Counted from the stretch's first letter, positions 1-9,876 are shown. The stretch: DNA of 64,000 nt from Bacillus sp. FJAT-18017 (GCF_001278805.1 NZ_CP012602.1:1890001-1954000); one strand, 5' to 3'. A program made the numbers and translations. Notes: generated by a model not told the origin, from the letters alone.

Positions 1-492
1 CTCCCAATGGGGATATCAGCTATCATAGCCTTGCTGTTTGCGGCATTCTTCATCTTCCCGCTCTTTAGCATCATTCGCTGGGAAGTGGATATCACCTTCA
101 TTGCTGCCGTCCTTACCGTTATCGGTTACGCAATCAATGATACAATCGTTACCTTTGACCGGATGCGTGAGAACATGCAGAAACGCCGCCGCCTGAAGAC
201 GAAGGAAGAAATTGCCGATGTTGTTAATACAAGTATCAGGCAAACCCTCGGTCGTTCAATCAACACGGTGGCAATGGTTGCTTTGACTGTAGTAGCGCTT
301 TTGTTTTTCGGTAGCGAGTCGATTCGCAGCTTCTCACTCGCTTTACTTGTCGGTCTAATTGTCGGCACGTACTCTTCCATCTATATCGCAGCACAGCTGT
401 GGGTGGAATGGAAAACGCGCGAGTTGAAGAAGAAGGGTGTTCTCATCACTTACAAAGAAAAACGCAAATACAACGACCAGCCACAAGTCTAA
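1..492 (+). CDS. secDF: Protein translocase SecDF, C-terminal part (5' end outside window)
   Basis: This is the C-terminal end of the SecF half of a membrane subunit that uses the proton gradient to help complete Sec-dependent protein export. The reading frame is open from base 1, so the gene starts before the window. About 163 residues are visible. They contain hydrophobic membrane spans and the conserved SecF motif around GYAINDTIVTFDRMREN, followed by a basic cytoplasmic tail (KKKGVLITYKEKRK). In Bacillus SecD and SecF are one fused polypeptide, and the position upstream of recJ matches that gene; the fusion itself cannot be seen here. A hairpin terminator follows directly after the stop codon. 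Confidence 0.93.
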   Translation, partial: LPMGISAIIALLFAAFFIFPLFSIIRWEVDITFIAAVLTVIGYAINDTIVTFDRMRENMQKRRRLKTKEEIADVVNTSIRQTLGRSINTVAMVALTVVALLFFGSESIRSFSLALLVGLIVGTYSSIYIAAQLWVEWKTRELKKKGVLITYKEKRKYNDQPQV

Positions 493-517
493 CCGCAGAT
501 TTTCTGCGGTTTTTCTT
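491..517 (+). terminator. Rho-independent terminator of secDF
   Basis: The stem CCGCAGA/TCTGCGG with a three-base loop is followed by a T-rich run. It begins at the secDF stop codon. Confidence 0.85.
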
Positions 518-542
518 TTTGTGAAAGAAAGGCAGGGATACT

Positions 543-888
543 TTCTTGCTATAAGTGAAAATCAGCTGGTAAGTTTTCTCTAGTGAACTCGGAGGTTCAC
601 TAGTTGTTTCGAGGAAAATAGTAGTACTACTCTGAGTAGTACTAAAAGTACTACGTGAAAAAACCAGCAATTTCTTGCTATAGGGGGGAATTTGCTGGTC
701 GTTTTTATCTAGTGATACTCAGAGGTTCACTAGTTATCTAGAGAGGAAAATTAGTAATACTCTGAGTAGTACTAAAAGTACTACGTAAAAAAGCCAGTAA
801 GTTCTTGCTATAAGGGAAAAACAGCTGGTCGTTTTTATCTAGTGATACTCAGAGAAACACTAGTCCCCAAACAGAAAAGACTAGTAGT
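543..888. repeat. Tandem array, ~129 bp unit, about 2.7 copies, palindrome-rich
   Basis: Unit starts marked by TTCTTGCTATA lie at 543, 672 and 802, giving periods of 129 and 130 bp. Each unit holds several nested inverted repeats: CTAGTGAAC...GTTCACTAG, AGTACTACTC-T-GAGTAGTACT followed by another AGTACTAC copy, and an ACCAGCAA...TTTGCTGGT pair that bridges two units. No coding frame is convincing. The array occupies the gap between secDF and recJ. Confidence 0.85.
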
Positions 889-908
889 AATTAAAAAATC
901 CGCATGCC

Positions 909-1012
909 TTGGTTCCATTTCGCACATCTGAAATCCTTCAAACATAACCAATACACCTTATTGGTACCATTTTCCAGCAGTCGCGAAGTCCAAAACGGCT
1001 CCAATGAACGCG
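909..1012. repeat. Degenerate 52 bp tandem repeat, two recognisable copies
   Basis: TTGGTTCCATTT at 909 and TTGGTACCATTT at 961 are exactly 52 bp apart, and the intervening bases align imperfectly (shared GAA.TCC..AAAC and CCAAT blocks). A further ATTGGTCCC lies near 1037, out of register. The rest of the gap up to the recJ promoter holds nothing recognisable. Confidence 0.5.
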
Positions 1013-1084
1013 AAGACTCTGAACTCTGTTCCGCCCATTGGTCCCAAAATTACCCTGAAATCCATTGTCCGCAAGAATAGATGA

Positions 1085-1113
1085 TTGTGCTGGTTTTCCT
1101 GCTCCTGTATAAT
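1085..1113 (+). promoter_or_regulatory. SigA-type promoter of recJ
   Basis: A -35 box TTGTGC (1085-1090) is followed by a 17 bp spacer and a perfect TATAAT (1108-1113). Transcription would begin near 1120. This places the longest possible recJ start (1085) inside the promoter and supports the start at 1136. Confidence 0.7.
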
Positions 1114-1135
1114 AGAAAAGTTGAGGGGTGAACGT

Positions 1136-3499
1136 ATGTTACATTCAAAAACACGTTGGATTGTCCGGGATTATGATTTGGGCACGGCTGAAAAACTCGC
1201 AGAAGAACTGAATATATCTCCCCTTGTTTCTTCAATGCTATTAAACCGGGGGATTGACAATTCTGACTCTGCCCGGACTTTTCTATTTGGCGGGCAGGAT
1301 TTTCACGATCCGTTTTTGCTTGAGGGTATGGATAGGGCGGTTGCCCGGATCCAGGAGGCAATTGCCAATCAGGAACCGATACTAATATATGGAGATTATG
1401 ATGCGGACGGTGTAAGCAGTACAACTGTTCTGATGATTACGCTAAGAGAACTTGGAGCAAATGTAAGCTTCTACATACCGGACAGGTTTTCCGAAGGGTA
1501 TGGACCGAATGAAGCAGCATTCAGGAAAGCGGCCGAAAGTGGAATTGAGCTCATTATTACCGTTGATACTGGAATTGCAGCAATTCATGAGGCGGAAATA
1601 GCCAGAGAGTTAAATGTTAATCTGATAATCACAGATCACCATGAGCCTGGACCGGTTTTACCGGAGGCTCTTGCGATTATTCATCCAAAACTGCCTGGGA
1701 GCAACTATCCATTTAGGGAACTTGCCGGTGTGGGTGTTGCCTTCAAAGTGGCACATGCCCTTTACGGGAAACTTCCAGAGCATCTTTTGGAAATTGCCGT
1801 TATTGGCACGATTGCCGACCTTGTTTCGTTAACAGGGGAAAATCGGCTAATTGCCAAAAAAGGCATTGAAAAGCTTAAATCGACTAAAAATATTGGAATC
1901 AAGGCAATTTTCAAGGTTGCCGGTGTCGAACTCCAAACAATTAATGAAGAGACGATTGGATTTTCGCTTGCGCCACGGATTAATGCTGTGGGAAGGCTTG
2001 AACATGCGAGCATGGCGGTTGACTTGCTTTTGTCCGATAACATGGAGGAAGCTGCAGAGCTGGCCCATGAAATGGATTCGCTTAACAAGGAGCGACAGGC
2101 AATTGTCCAATCTATTACACTTGAAGCGATTGAACAGGTGGAAAAAGAATTCCCGCCTGACTCAAACAAAGTGCTGGTTGTTGGTAAGGAGGGCTGGCAT
2201 GCCGGTGTCATCGGTATCGTTGCATCGAAACTGGTGGAGAGATACTACCGGCCGGTAATTGTCCTGAGTTACGACCGGGAAAAAGGACTTGCAAAAGGAT
2301 CGGCCAGAAGTATTCCAGGCTTTGACCTTTTCAAAAATCTGTCAACCACTAGGGAACTTCTTCCACACTTCGGAGGCCATCCGATGGCAGCAGGAATGAC
2401 ATTGAAGCTTGAAGATGTAGCCGAGCTGCGAAGAAGGCTTAACCAGCTGGCAGAAATGCAAATGAGCGATGATGATTTCATTCCGGTAATGCAGCTTGAT
2501 GCTGAAATATCTATTTCCGATTGTACCCTTGAAATTTTAGAGGAGCTTCAACTGCTCGCTCCTTATGGTATGGATAATCCGAAGCCAAGGATTTCGATCG
2601 AGAATGCGGAAATATCAACAATTCGTAAAATTGGCAGCGACCACAACCATCTAAAGCTCACACTTGCTGGTGACGAAAAATCAGTTGATGCAATTGGGTT
2701 TGGCCTGGGGAAGTTTTTTGATCATATTTCACCTGCATCAAGGCTTTCAATTGCCGGAGAGCTTTCGATAAATGAATGGAATAATATCAGGAAGCCGCAA
2801 ATCATGCTTCAGGATATTGCAGTCAGGCATTGGCAGCTGTTTGACATACGCGGAGTCCGCTCTTTCGGTTCACTGCGGGCAAAGCTGCCTGATATCAGTA
2901 AAATTTTCGTTTTGTTCGATCGGCAGTACCTTCAGGCTATTGTGCCTGGTGAAAAGGATGAAGTTATTGTCGCTGATACAATTGAAACGGCAGAAGCGGC
3001 AAGGCTTGATGGTGCAAGCATTGTGTTGGTTGATATGCCGCCATCTAAGGCTATCTTTAATGCGCTGCTTGCCGGAAAATGCCCTGAGAGAATGTATGCC
3101 GCTTTTTATAAGGAAAACAGTGAATTTTTCAGTACGATCCCTGGCAGGGACCACTTCAAGTGGTATTACGCGTTCCTTTTGAAAAACTCGCCATTTGATA
3201 TTAATAAATATGGCGGCCTGCTGGCAAAGAGGCGGGGATGGACGAAGGAGACAATCGATTTCATGTCCGAGGTGTTTTTTGAGCTTGAGTTTGTTACAAT
3301 AAACAATGGATTAATTTCCGTTGCCAAGACTTCAAATAAACGAGACCTGGCTGAGTCGCAAACTTACCAGGATAAGCAAGCACATATCGCTCTTGAGCAG
3401 GATTTATTATTTTCTTCCTATGGGCAGCTGAAAAGCCTTTTCGCCCAAATCCTGGCAGAGCCTGTTGAAAATGAGGAGGCAGTAAAAGAATGGATTTAA
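1136..3499 (+). CDS. recJ: Single-stranded-DNA-specific exonuclease RecJ
   Basis: RecJ is a 5'-3' exonuclease on single-stranded DNA that acts in recombination and mismatch or base-excision repair in the cytoplasm. The 787-residue product has the DHH-family motifs GDYDADG (about residue 86), the DHH triplet in ITDHHEPG (about 167), and the DHHA1 motif GGHPMAAG (about 413). A further C-terminal domain typical of Firmicute RecJ follows. ATG 1136 was chosen because GAGGGGTG lies just upstream and because the longer frame, 17 codons more, would start inside the promoter. The end overlaps apt by 10 bases, so the two are probably cotranscribed. Known Bacillus order (secDF, recJ, apt, relA) is kept, though small genes I recall between secDF and recJ in B. 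subtilis are absent. Confidence 0.96.
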   Translation: MLHSKTRWIVRDYDLGTAEKLAEELNISPLVSSMLLNRGIDNSDSARTFLFGGQDFHDPFLLEGMDRAVARIQEAIANQEPILIYGDYDADGVSSTTVLMITLRELGANVSFYIPDRFSEGYGPNEAAFRKAAESGIELIITVDTGIAAIHEAEIARELNVNLIITDHHEPGPVLPEALAIIHPKLPGSNYPFRELAGVGVAFKVAHALYGKLPEHLLEIAVIGTIADLVSLTGENRLIAKKGIEKLKSTKNIGIKAIFKVAGVELQTINEETIGFSLAPRINAVGRLEHASMAVDLLLSDNMEEAAELAHEMDSLNKERQAIVQSITLEAIEQVEKEFPPDSNKVLVVGKEGWHAGVIGIVASKLVERYYRPVIVLSYDREKGLAKGSARSIPGFDLFKNLSTTRELLPHFGGHPMAAGMTLKLEDVAELRRRLNQLAEMQMSDDDFIPVMQLDAEISISDCTLEILEELQLLAPYGMDNPKPRISIENAEISTIRKIGSDHNHLKLTLAGDEKSVDAIGFGLGKFFDHISPASRLSIAGELSINEWNNIRKPQIMLQDIAVRHWQLFDIRGVRSFGSLRAKLPDISKIFVLFDRQYLQAIVPGEKDEVIVADTIETAEAARLDGASIVLVDMPPSKAIFNALLAGKCPERMYAAFYKENSEFFSTIPGRDHFKWYYAFLLKNSPFDINKYGGLLAKRRGWTKETIDFMSEVFFELEFVTINNGLISVAKTSNKRDLAESQTYQDKQAHIALEQDLLFSSYGQLKSLFAQILAEPVENEEAVKEWI

Positions 3500-4002
3500 G
3501 ACAGTATGTTACAATTGTGCCTGACTGGCCAAAAGAAGGCATCAAGTTTAAAGATATTACACCGCTAATGAATAATGGGGAAGCCTATAAATATGCGACA
3601 GACCAAATTGTCTCATATGCAAAGGAAAAGAAAATTGACCTTGTTGTCGGCCCTGAAGCGCGCGGCTTCATCATTGGCTGCCCGGTTGCTTATTCGCTTG
3701 GGGTTGGTTTTGCGCCTGTTCGAAAAGAAGGCAAACTCCCTCGTGAAACGATTAAAAAGAGCTATGGGCTTGAATACGGCACCAACGTACTTACAATCCA
3801 TAGAGATGCCATACAGCCAGGTCAGCGCATCCTTATTACGGATGATCTTCTTGCGACTGGCGGAACAATCGAAGCGACGATCAAGTTAGTTGAAGAGCTT
3901 GGCGGAATCGTTGCCGGAATTGCTTTTCTTATTGAACTGACTTATCTGGAAGGCCGGGAAAAGCTTGAAGGCTATGATGTTTTGACCTTGTTGGATTATT
4001 AA
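3490..4002 (+). CDS. apt: Adenine phosphoribosyltransferase
   Basis: The enzyme converts adenine and PRPP to AMP and pyrophosphate in purine salvage. The 170-residue length is standard for the family. The PRPP-binding loop [13 protein letters not shown] lies near residues 115-127, and the N-terminal [16 protein letters not shown] region is characteristic of Apt. The start overlaps the end of recJ, with a GAGGAGG ribosome-binding site inside the recJ coding sequence, so translation is probably coupled. A terminator follows about 100 bp downstream, separating recJ-apt from relA. Confidence 0.97.
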   Translation: MDLRQYVTIVPDWPKEGIKFKDITPLMNNGEAYKYATDQIVSYAKEKKIDLVVGPEARGFIIGCPVAYSLGVGFAPVRKEGKLPRETIKKSYGLEYGTNVLTIHRDAIQPGQRILITDDLLATGGTIEATIKLVEELGGIVAGIAFLIELTYLEGREKLEGYDVLTLLDY

Positions 4003-4106
4003 GTGTTATGATGGTTTGAAGGAAGCTTCTGTAAGGTGCTTTCTTGATGAAAATAATCTTTTCTTGGTTTTAAATTTGTGCCAAAAGCTTGTCTAAAGCT
4101 AAGGGG

Positions 4107-4131
4107 CTCGCCAGTCGGCGAGTTTTCTTTG
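4107..4131 (+). terminator. Rho-independent terminator downstream of apt
   Basis: The stem CTCGCC/GGCGAG with an AGTC loop is followed by TTTTCTTT. Confidence 0.85.
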
Positions 4132-4165
4132 TAATATCAGAATTATTATCTTGTCACTTTTTTCC

Positions 4166-4313
4166 TCTAGCTCCAGCGCCTATCGCCTAGCAAACTTCAG
4201 GTCTCCTCCCTGCGATAAGTCATCATCGAATCGCTGTCGCTCTTCGTGATTCCTTTATCTCAGTCGAAGCCCCTCCAGTTTGTACGGCGATGACCAAGGC
4301 GCTTACGCTTTTG
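4166..4313 (+). repeat. MITE-like interspersed repeat, copy A
   Basis: The ~148 bp element begins CTAGCTCCAGCGCC and ends GGCGCTTACGCTTTTG, so its ends are partly complementary (AGCGCC/GGCGCT). It has an internal GAATC...GATTC hairpin. Related copies lie at 47762-48018 and 50609-50816 in the same orientation, and at 35451-35597 and 35599-35748 in the opposite orientation. It is non-coding. Similar intergenic elements are known to me from many environmental Bacillus genomes, but I cannot name the family. Confidence 0.85.
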
Positions 4314-4430
4314 ATTTCGTATGCAGGTTGTGATTCATTTAAAGCGTATCGGCCAATTTTTCCAAAAAGCAAAAAAGAACCCTTTTTTCGACATATTTCA
4401 TGTTTTCGGTTAAAAATCCTTTTGAATCAC

Positions 4431-4459
4431 TTTACATCCTTGGATTTTTTCTCGATAAT
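4431..4459 (+). promoter_or_regulatory. SigA-type promoter of relA
   Basis: TTTACA (4431-4436) and GATAAT (4454-4459) are separated by 17 bp, about 100 bp upstream of the relA start. Confidence 0.6.
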
Positions 4460-4559
4460 AGTAACAATCCACTAATATTTTCATAAATCTAGGGAACAAA
4501 GGGGCCTTGTTGGTTGTAGTTCGGCTCTATATTTTCTACTAAGAAACAAAGGTGATTTT

Positions 4560-6758
4560 ATGGCGAACGATTCAGTGCTGACCGCCGAACAAGTCATCGA
4601 CAAGACAAGGGCATATTTGAACGATGAGCACGTGGCACTTGTGCAGAAGGCGTACGAGTATGCCGAGATTGCCCATCGTGATCAAATTCGGAAATCCGGT
4701 GAGCCGTATATTATCCATCCGGTCCAGGTTGCGGGAATTCTTGCTGACCTGGAGATGGACCCTGCTACGGTAGCTGCGGGATTTCTCCATGATGTCGTTG
4801 AAGATACAGCCATTACCCTAAAGGATATTGAAGCTGAGTTTAACGAAGAAGTGGCCATGCTTGTTGACGGCGTGACGAAGCTGGGCAAAATTAAATATAA
4901 ATCGCATGAGGAACAGCAGGCGGAAAACCACCGGAAAATGTTCGTGGCTATGGCCCAGGATATCCGGGTCATTTTGATTAAGCTTGCCGACCGATTGCAT
5001 AATATGAGGACGCTGAAGCATCTTCCGTTCGAAAAGCAGCAGCGTATTGCGAATGAGACGCTTGAAATCTTCGCGCCGCTTGCACACAGGCTTGGTATTT
5101 CGAAGATTAAGTGGGAGCTTGAAGATACTGCGCTCCGCTATTTGAATCCGCAGCAATATTACCGGATTGTCAACCTCATGAAAAGGAAGCGTGCTGAGCG
5201 GGAGCAATATTTGGATGATGTGATTGAGGAAGTGCGCGAACGTGTCGGTGAGGTTTCCATTAAGGCGGAGATTTCCGGCAGGCCTAAGCATATTTACAGC
5301 ATTTATCGGAAGATGGTGCTTCAGAATAAGCAGTTCAGCGAGATTTATGATTTGCTTGCTGTGAGGATTGTTGTTAACAGCATTAAGGATTGCTACGCTG
5401 TCCTTGGAATCATCCATACATGCTGGAAGCCGATGCCTGGCCGCTTTAAGGATTACATTGCGATGCCGAAGCCGAATATGTATCAGTCCCTCCATACAAC
5501 TGTCATCGGTCCGAAGGGAGATCCACTCGAGGTCCAAATCAGGACCACTGAGATGCACAGGATTGCTGAATTCGGGATTGCCGCCCACTGGGCATACAAG
5601 GAAGGCAAAAGCGTTAGTGAAAGTGCCTCTTTTGAGCAAAAACTGACATGGTTCAGAAATATTCTTGAATTCCAGAATGATACGGCCAATGCTGAAGAAT
5701 TCATGGAATCTCTAAAAATAGATTTGTTTTCGGATATGGTGTTTGTGTTTACTCCGAAGGGCGATGTAATCGAGCTGCCATCCGGGTCGGTTCCAATTGA
5801 TTTTGCCTATCGGATTCACTCGGAAATCGGCAATAAAACAATCGGTGCAAAAATCAATGGGAAGATGGTTACGCTTGATTATAAGCTTAAGACCGGGGAC
5901 ATCATTGAGATTTTGACGTCGAAGCATTCGTACGGGCCAAGCCAGGATTGGCTGAAGCTCGCCCAGACTTCACAAGCGAAGAATAAGATTCGCCAATTTT
6001 TCAAAAAGCAGCGGCGTGACGAGAATATCGAGAAAGGCCGCGAACTGGTTGAAAAAGAAATTAGAGCTATGAATTTCGATGTAAAGGAAATTCTGACACC
6101 TGATAATGTGCGGAAGGTTGCCGAGAAGTTTAACTTCACCAACGAAGAGGATATGTATGCCGCGGTTGGATATAATGGCATTACGGCTCTTCAAGTTACG
6201 AACCGCTTGACTGAGAAATGGCGGAAGAAACGTGACCAAGAAGCTGTGACGAATATATCCGAAGCCCTGACGGAATTGAAGACGCCGGCGACGACTGTTG
6301 TAAAAAAGCGTGATTCCGGTGTACGGGTCGCGGGCATCGATAATCTGCTGATCCGGCTTTCTAAATGCTGTAATCCGGTACCTGGCGATGAAATTATCGG
6401 TTTTATCACAAAAGGGCGCGGAGTATCTGTGCACCGTGCTGATTGCCCGAATATTGAAAATGAGGACCAAGCCCGGCTGATTTCGGTTGACTGGGATTCT
6501 TCGTTCACTGACCGGAAGGAATACAATGTTGATATTGAAATTAGCGGTTACGACAGGCGCGGGTTGTTGAACGAGGTTCTTCAGGCTGTCAATGAAACGA
6601 AGACGAACATTACGGCTGTTTCAGGCAAGTCGGACCGAAATAAAGTGGCGACAATCATTATGTCGATTGCCATTCACAATGTCAGCCATTTACACAAGGT
6701 TGTTGACAGGATCAAACAAATACCTGAAATATACGCAGTGCGGCGGATTATGAACTAG
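4560..6758 (+). CDS. relA: Bifunctional (p)ppGpp synthetase/hydrolase Rel
   Basis: This protein makes (p)ppGpp from ATP and GTP/GDP when uncharged tRNA stalls ribosomes, and also hydrolyses it. The 732 residues show the full long-RSH order. The HD hydrolase domain comes first (HDVVED at about 77), then the synthetase domain (YSIYRKM, RFKDYIAMPK at about 295, VQIRT). The TGS domain is near 390-450, a Cys/His region follows (LSKCCNPVPGDE), and the C-terminal ACT domain spans about 655-730. The RFKD motif is the type found in bifunctional enzymes rather than synthetase-only RelA. An AAGGTGA ribosome-binding site precedes ATG 4560. dtd follows after 52 bp and is probably in the same operon. Confidence 0.97.
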   Translation: MANDSVLTAEQVIDKTRAYLNDEHVALVQKAYEYAEIAHRDQIRKSGEPYIIHPVQVAGILADLEMDPATVAAGFLHDVVEDTAITLKDIEAEFNEEVAMLVDGVTKLGKIKYKSHEEQQAENHRKMFVAMAQDIRVILIKLADRLHNMRTLKHLPFEKQQRIANETLEIFAPLAHRLGISKIKWELEDTALRYLNPQQYYRIVNLMKRKRAEREQYLDDVIEEVRERVGEVSIKAEISGRPKHIYSIYRKMVLQNKQFSEIYDLLAVRIVVNSIKDCYAVLGIIHTCWKPMPGRFKDYIAMPKPNMYQSLHTTVIGPKGDPLEVQIRTTEMHRIAEFGIAAHWAYKEGKSVSESASFEQKLTWFRNILEFQNDTANAEEFMESLKIDLFSDMVFVFTPKGDVIELPSGSVPIDFAYRIHSEIGNKTIGAKINGKMVTLDYKLKTGDIIEILTSKHSYGPSQDWLKLAQTSQAKNKIRQFFKKQRRDENIEKGRELVEKEIRAMNFDVKEILTPDNVRKVAEKFNFTNEEDMYAAVGYNGITALQVTNRLTEKWRKKRDQEAVTNISEALTELKTPATTVVKKRDSGVRVAGIDNLLIRLSKCCNPVPGDEIIGFITKGRGVSVHRADCPNIENEDQARLISVDWDSSFTDRKEYNVDIEISGYDRRGLLNEVLQAVNETKTNITAVSGKSDRNKVATIIMSIAIHNVSHLHKVVDRIKQIPEIYAVRRIMN

Positions 6759-6810
6759 TATATCGCTGCGCTGCGGTTTTTTTAATTCTTTTGAGACAGG
6801 AGATTAAGAA

Positions 6811-7254
6811 ATGAAAGCAGTTGTTCAGCGCAGCAAGCAAGCAAGCGTGACAGTAGATGGGGAAGTAGTCGGCAGTATTCCGAAAGGACTTGTTGTCCTG
6901 CTGGGTGTTACTCATGAGGATACAGAAAAGGATGCGGCCTTTTTAGCTGATAAAATTGCGAATTTGCGGATTTATGAGGATGAGGAAGGCAAAATGAACT
7001 TGTCGCTTCTTGATGTCGGCGGCGATATTTTGTCAGTTTCCCAATTTACGCTCTATGGAGATTGCCGAAAAGGCAGGCGCCCAAATTTCATGGCAGCGGC
7101 CAGGCCTGAAGTTGCAAATGGCCTTTATGAAACGTTCAACAGCATGCTCCGGGACAAAGGAATCACTGTCGAAACGGGCCGATTTGGCGCAATGATGGAT
7201 GTCAGCCTTGTGAATGATGGTCCAGTTACACTAATTATAGATAGCAAAGCTTGA
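6811..7254 (+). CDS. dtd: D-aminoacyl-tRNA deacylase
   Basis: Dtd removes D-amino acids wrongly attached to tRNA, so that they do not reach the ribosome. The 147-residue length and the two family signatures, SQFTLYGD (near 78-85) and NDGPVT (near 136-141), are intact; these form the cross-subunit active site of the dimer. An ACAGGAGAT ribosome-binding site precedes the start. The gene directly follows relA, as in B. subtilis (yrvI). Confidence 0.97.
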   Translation: MKAVVQRSKQASVTVDGEVVGSIPKGLVVLLGVTHEDTEKDAAFLADKIANLRIYEDEEGKMNLSLLDVGGDILSVSQFTLYGDCRKGRRPNFMAAARPEVANGLYETFNSMLRDKGITVETGRFGAMMDVSLVNDGPVTLIIDSKA

Positions 7255-7320
7255 AACATAAGCCAAGCGGCTTCGCGATAGCAAAATCCGCCTCGAGCCA
7301 GGCAAAGACCCGCCTTTCTC

Positions 7321-7394
7321 TGCGATGTTAATTCAAGGATGCTTCCCTTTGTGTCCCTGCGATAATAATTCTCAGGAGCTTCCCTTTGTGGAAA
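7321..7394. repeat. Two-copy 37 bp imperfect direct repeat
   Basis: TGCGAT...GCTTCCCTTTGTG occurs at 7321 and again at 7358. It lies in the gap between dtd and the convergent amidase gene; no gene is seen in this gap. Confidence 0.5.
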
Positions 7395-7435
7395 AAGATG
7401 TAAAAAGGGGCGGCCAGTATAAATTCTGATGATAT

Positions 7436-7467
7436 AAAAACACCCGCCGAGGTTGTTGGCGGGTGTT
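7436..7467 (-). terminator. Terminator of the amidase gene (minus strand)
   Basis: The 10 bp stem AACACCCGCC/GGCGGGTGTT has a nine-base loop. On the minus strand it ends in a T run, just after the amidase stop codon. Confidence 0.85.
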
Positions 7468-7481
7468 CGTTTTGGTTGGAG

Positions 7482-9236
7482 TTATTTTTCCTTGAAATAG
7501 CGGGCAAGCCCGTTCACAATTCCTGTCGATGCACTTTCCTGGAATTGGTTGCTTAGGACACCCATTTCCTCGGACGCATTGCTCAGGAAACCAAGCTCAA
7601 TGAGGGCTGCTGCCTGCTTGTTTTCCCTTATTACATGATAATCGCCGAAGCGGGCGTTCCGATTTTTTGATTTTGTTTCAGTAACCGTTGCTGAATGGAC
7701 TGTTTCAGCGAGTTTCTTTTGATAGGAATGATAATAATAGGTGGTCATTCCGCGTACTGTTCTGTCGTTAATAGAATCATAATGGATTGAAATGAATGCG
7801 TCCGCACCATTTATATGCGCAGAGCTGACCCTTGAAGGCAGCGAATAATACGTATCGCGGCTCCGCGTCATCACAACTTTGGCACCGTGCTTTGTGAGCT
7901 TACTGGTTAAGAGGTTCGCAGTCTTTAATGTTAGGCCTTTTTCGTATGTACCTCTTACCCCGATGGTACCAGTATCAATTCCGCCATGGCCGGGGTCAAT
8001 AACAATTACTTTGTTTTTTAGGTATGAAAAACCATCTTCCTTACTGATTTGAGGTGCACTGCCAGATACCTGGACAATCCAGCCTGCGATAAAACCGCTA
8101 GAGCCATTCTTGAGCTCGATTTCGTACCAGCTGCCCGACACTTTCTTAACTTTGAATTGTTCACCCTTGTTTCCACGGGCAATCACTTTTGCATTCAATT
8201 CCGGCTTTTGACGGATGTTGCTTCCGTCATGGAGGATAGTCACCTTGCTTTCATTGACTTCCTTGCCAGTATTGCCGGCAGCATTGCCTGGTTCCTCGGC
8301 AGCCTTAACAAGGTACCAGCCTGCCACCCAGCCATATTTGCCTTTTTGGTATTCAATTTTGGCCCAGCTATTCTTTTCTTCAAGTATGCTGAACTTCTGG
8401 CCTTTTTTGACTGTCGCAATAATCTTCCCGTCCAAAGAACCTGCGTTTCTGACACTGAGTGCTGTCGCTGTTACAGTTCCGATAATACCCGTGGAATTTT
8501 TCCCAGAGTTCGGGCTCTCTTCTTGCGCTGATAAAAATTCAGAGCTTACCCAACCTATTTTTCCATTTGAGAATGAGATTTTCGACCAGCCGTTTGATTC
8601 TGACAAGACTTCTACTTTGGCGCCCTGCTTTAGCTTCCCGGCAACGGCAGCTTTGGATGAAGGAGTTGTGCGCACATTCAAAATATCTGCGTTTACAACT
8701 TTTATTTTCGTCTTAGCCGCTGATGTTGCTGGTGCAGTTCCTGTTGTTTTTCCTGGTGAGCCTGTCTCTTTCAGGAATTCACTTGAAACCCAGCCGCTGC
8801 CGCGTTTACTTTCGATCTTACTCCAAAGTCCAGAGTTTTCGAGGATAGTAACCTGCTCGCCCATTGTCAATGAACCTGTCATCGAATAGTTGGTTCCTGG
8901 TCCACTCCTAATTCGAAGCTTGTCCGCTGTAATAATCGCGGTTGTATTGGTTTTGGAAGCGGCTTGCTGGCGGTTCACCAGCCAATTGGCAGCCCAGCCG
9001 GTTTTTCCTGTGGAAAGTCTGAGCTGCATCCATTCTCCTTTTTCTGAGAGGACGGTAAAAACTGCTCCCTTTTTTACAGTAGCAACAACACTGTAGCTTA
9101 AGCCGGGACCGCTCCTGATATTAAGGCCGTCAACCGCTGCGGTGACAGTAATCCCTGCAGCGTATTCCTTTAATGGGAAGACAGCCCCGATAAGCAGGAC
9201 ACAGCAGGCAGCGAGCAAAAATATTTTCCTTCCCAT
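7482..9236 (-). CDS. yrvJ: Secreted N-acetylmuramoyl-L-alanine amidase with five SH3b domains (YrvJ-like)
   Basis: This is a predicted peptidoglycan hydrolase that cuts the bond between N-acetylmuramic acid and L-alanine. The 584 residues start with a Sec signal peptide (basic MGRK, then a hydrophobic stretch, cleavage probably near residue 27). Five bacterial SH3-like wall-binding repeats follow, each with an LNIRSGPG-like start and a GW-type end (GWAANWL, GWVSSEF, GWVAGWY). A C-terminal Amidase_3 domain begins near residue 408. Zinc ligands and the catalytic glutamate are visible in DPGHGGIDTG, GTYEKGLT, ISIHYDS and ALIELGFLSN. GGAGGTG lies upstream of the ATG. The position next to dtd and hisS matches B. 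subtilis yrvJ. It is monocistronic on the minus strand. Confidence 0.93.
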   Translation of the reverse strand: MGRKIFLLAACCVLLIGAVFPLKEYAAGITVTAAVDGLNIRSGPGLSYSVVATVKKGAVFTVLSEKGEWMQLRLSTGKTGWAANWLVNRQQAASKTNTTAIITADKLRIRSGPGTNYSMTGSLTMGEQVTILENSGLWSKIESKRGSGWVSSEFLKETGSPGKTTGTAPATSAAKTKIKVVNADILNVRTTPSSKAAVAGKLKQGAKVEVLSESNGWSKISFSNGKIGWVSSEFLSAQEESPNSGKNSTGIIGTVTATALSVRNAGSLDGKIIATVKKGQKFSILEEKNSWAKIEYQKGKYGWVAGWYLVKAAEEPGNAAGNTGKEVNESKVTILHDGSNIRQKPELNAKVIARGNKGEQFKVKKVSGSWYEIELKNGSSGFIAGWIVQVSGSAPQISKEDGFSYLKNKVIVIDPGHGGIDTGTIGVRGTYEKGLTLKTANLLTSKLTKHGAKVVMTRSRDTYYSLPSRVSSAHINGADAFISIHYDSINDRTVRGMTTYYYHSYQKKLAETVHSATVTETKSKNRNARFGDYHVIRENKQAAALIELGFLSNASEEMGVLSNQFQESASTGIVNGLARYFKEK

Positions 9237-9378
9237 TGGACACCTCCTACTTACCTTTTATTGTAGCGGAAAATTGTCCCAGTTTCATTGGTTTTTTCAT
9301 TTTTCTAGCCAAATTCTATTTTGGGAGGGACCAAAAGCGCTGGTATGGCGGACTGTATTGAAATGATTTTAAGACATG

Positions 9379-9534
9379 CTATTGAAATCGTTTTGACTTG
9401 TTTTTCGGCATGAAATGGTTCCAAGAGAGGCTATTGGCGTTGTTTTGACTCGGTTTTCGGTTTGAAACGATACTAAGAGAGGCTATTGAAATTGTTTTGT
9501 TAGGGGTTACTTTCTTAAAATGATTCCAATACCA
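9379..9534. repeat. 52 bp tandem array, about 3 copies
   Basis: CTATTGAAATCGTTTTGACTT at 9379 is repeated in varied form at 9431 and 9483, exactly 52 bp apart each time. Rotated units share TTCCAA.A.AG.CTATTGG and GAAACG blocks with the array at 15140-15395, so both belong to one sequence family. The remaining gap (about 9240-9690) shows no gene. Confidence 0.75.
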
Positions 9535-9693
9535 AGTTCAATATTTGTTTTCCCTGAAGTCAAGGAAATTGTTGTCCCAGTACATACCTAGTATACGAAC
9601 CAAAAACTGAAGAAATTTATCACCGGACCTCGAAACTTTTTCATGTGATTGGGAACACTAGAAAAATAGTCATGTGATGGAGGGGTGCAGAAA

Positions 9694-9870
9694 ATGAGAT
9701 TCAGCGACAAAGGCATGCATGCGCATTCAGGGGAAAAGGGAGTATTTGGGGTAGATTTCCATGATTTTATCGAAAAGGAACAAAATTCGGGCACGTATGA
9801 GCTGGCTAGTGAATTTGGGTTGACCATCCGTGATGTCCGAAAACTGAAAAAACGGCTTGAGAGATCGTAA
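9694..9870 (+). CDS. yrzK: Small conserved protein, YrzK-like
   Basis: The 58-residue product has no assigned function. Its C-terminal half (ELASEFGLTIRDVRKLKKRL) looks like a helix-turn-helix resembling the last region of sigma-type DNA-binding domains. The N-terminus is rich in His and Gly. The start at ATG 9694 was chosen because GGAGGGG lies eight bases upstream; an in-frame GTG at 9685 would overlap that site. A small gene (yrzK) occupies the same place before hisS in B. subtilis, which is the main reason for the name. The His T-box promoter follows almost at once. Confidence 0.7.
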   Translation: MRFSDKGMHAHSGEKGVFGVDFHDFIEKEQNSGTYELASEFGLTIRDVRKLKKRLERS

Positions 9871-9876
9871 TTCGGC

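Noticed and set aside
543..1080. CRISPR array between secDF and recJ
   Set aside because: There are only two to three copies of a 129 bp unit, with no 24-40 bp direct repeats separated by unique spacers and no cas genes nearby.
1085..1135. N-terminal extension of recJ (17 codons)
   Set aside because: It overlaps the recJ promoter -10 box and has no ribosome-binding site; ATG 1136 has GAGGGGTG.
4818..5639. Long 273-residue open frame antisense to relA
   Set aside because: It lies wholly within the well-supported relA gene, has no ribosome-binding site and resembles no family; it is a codon-bias shadow.
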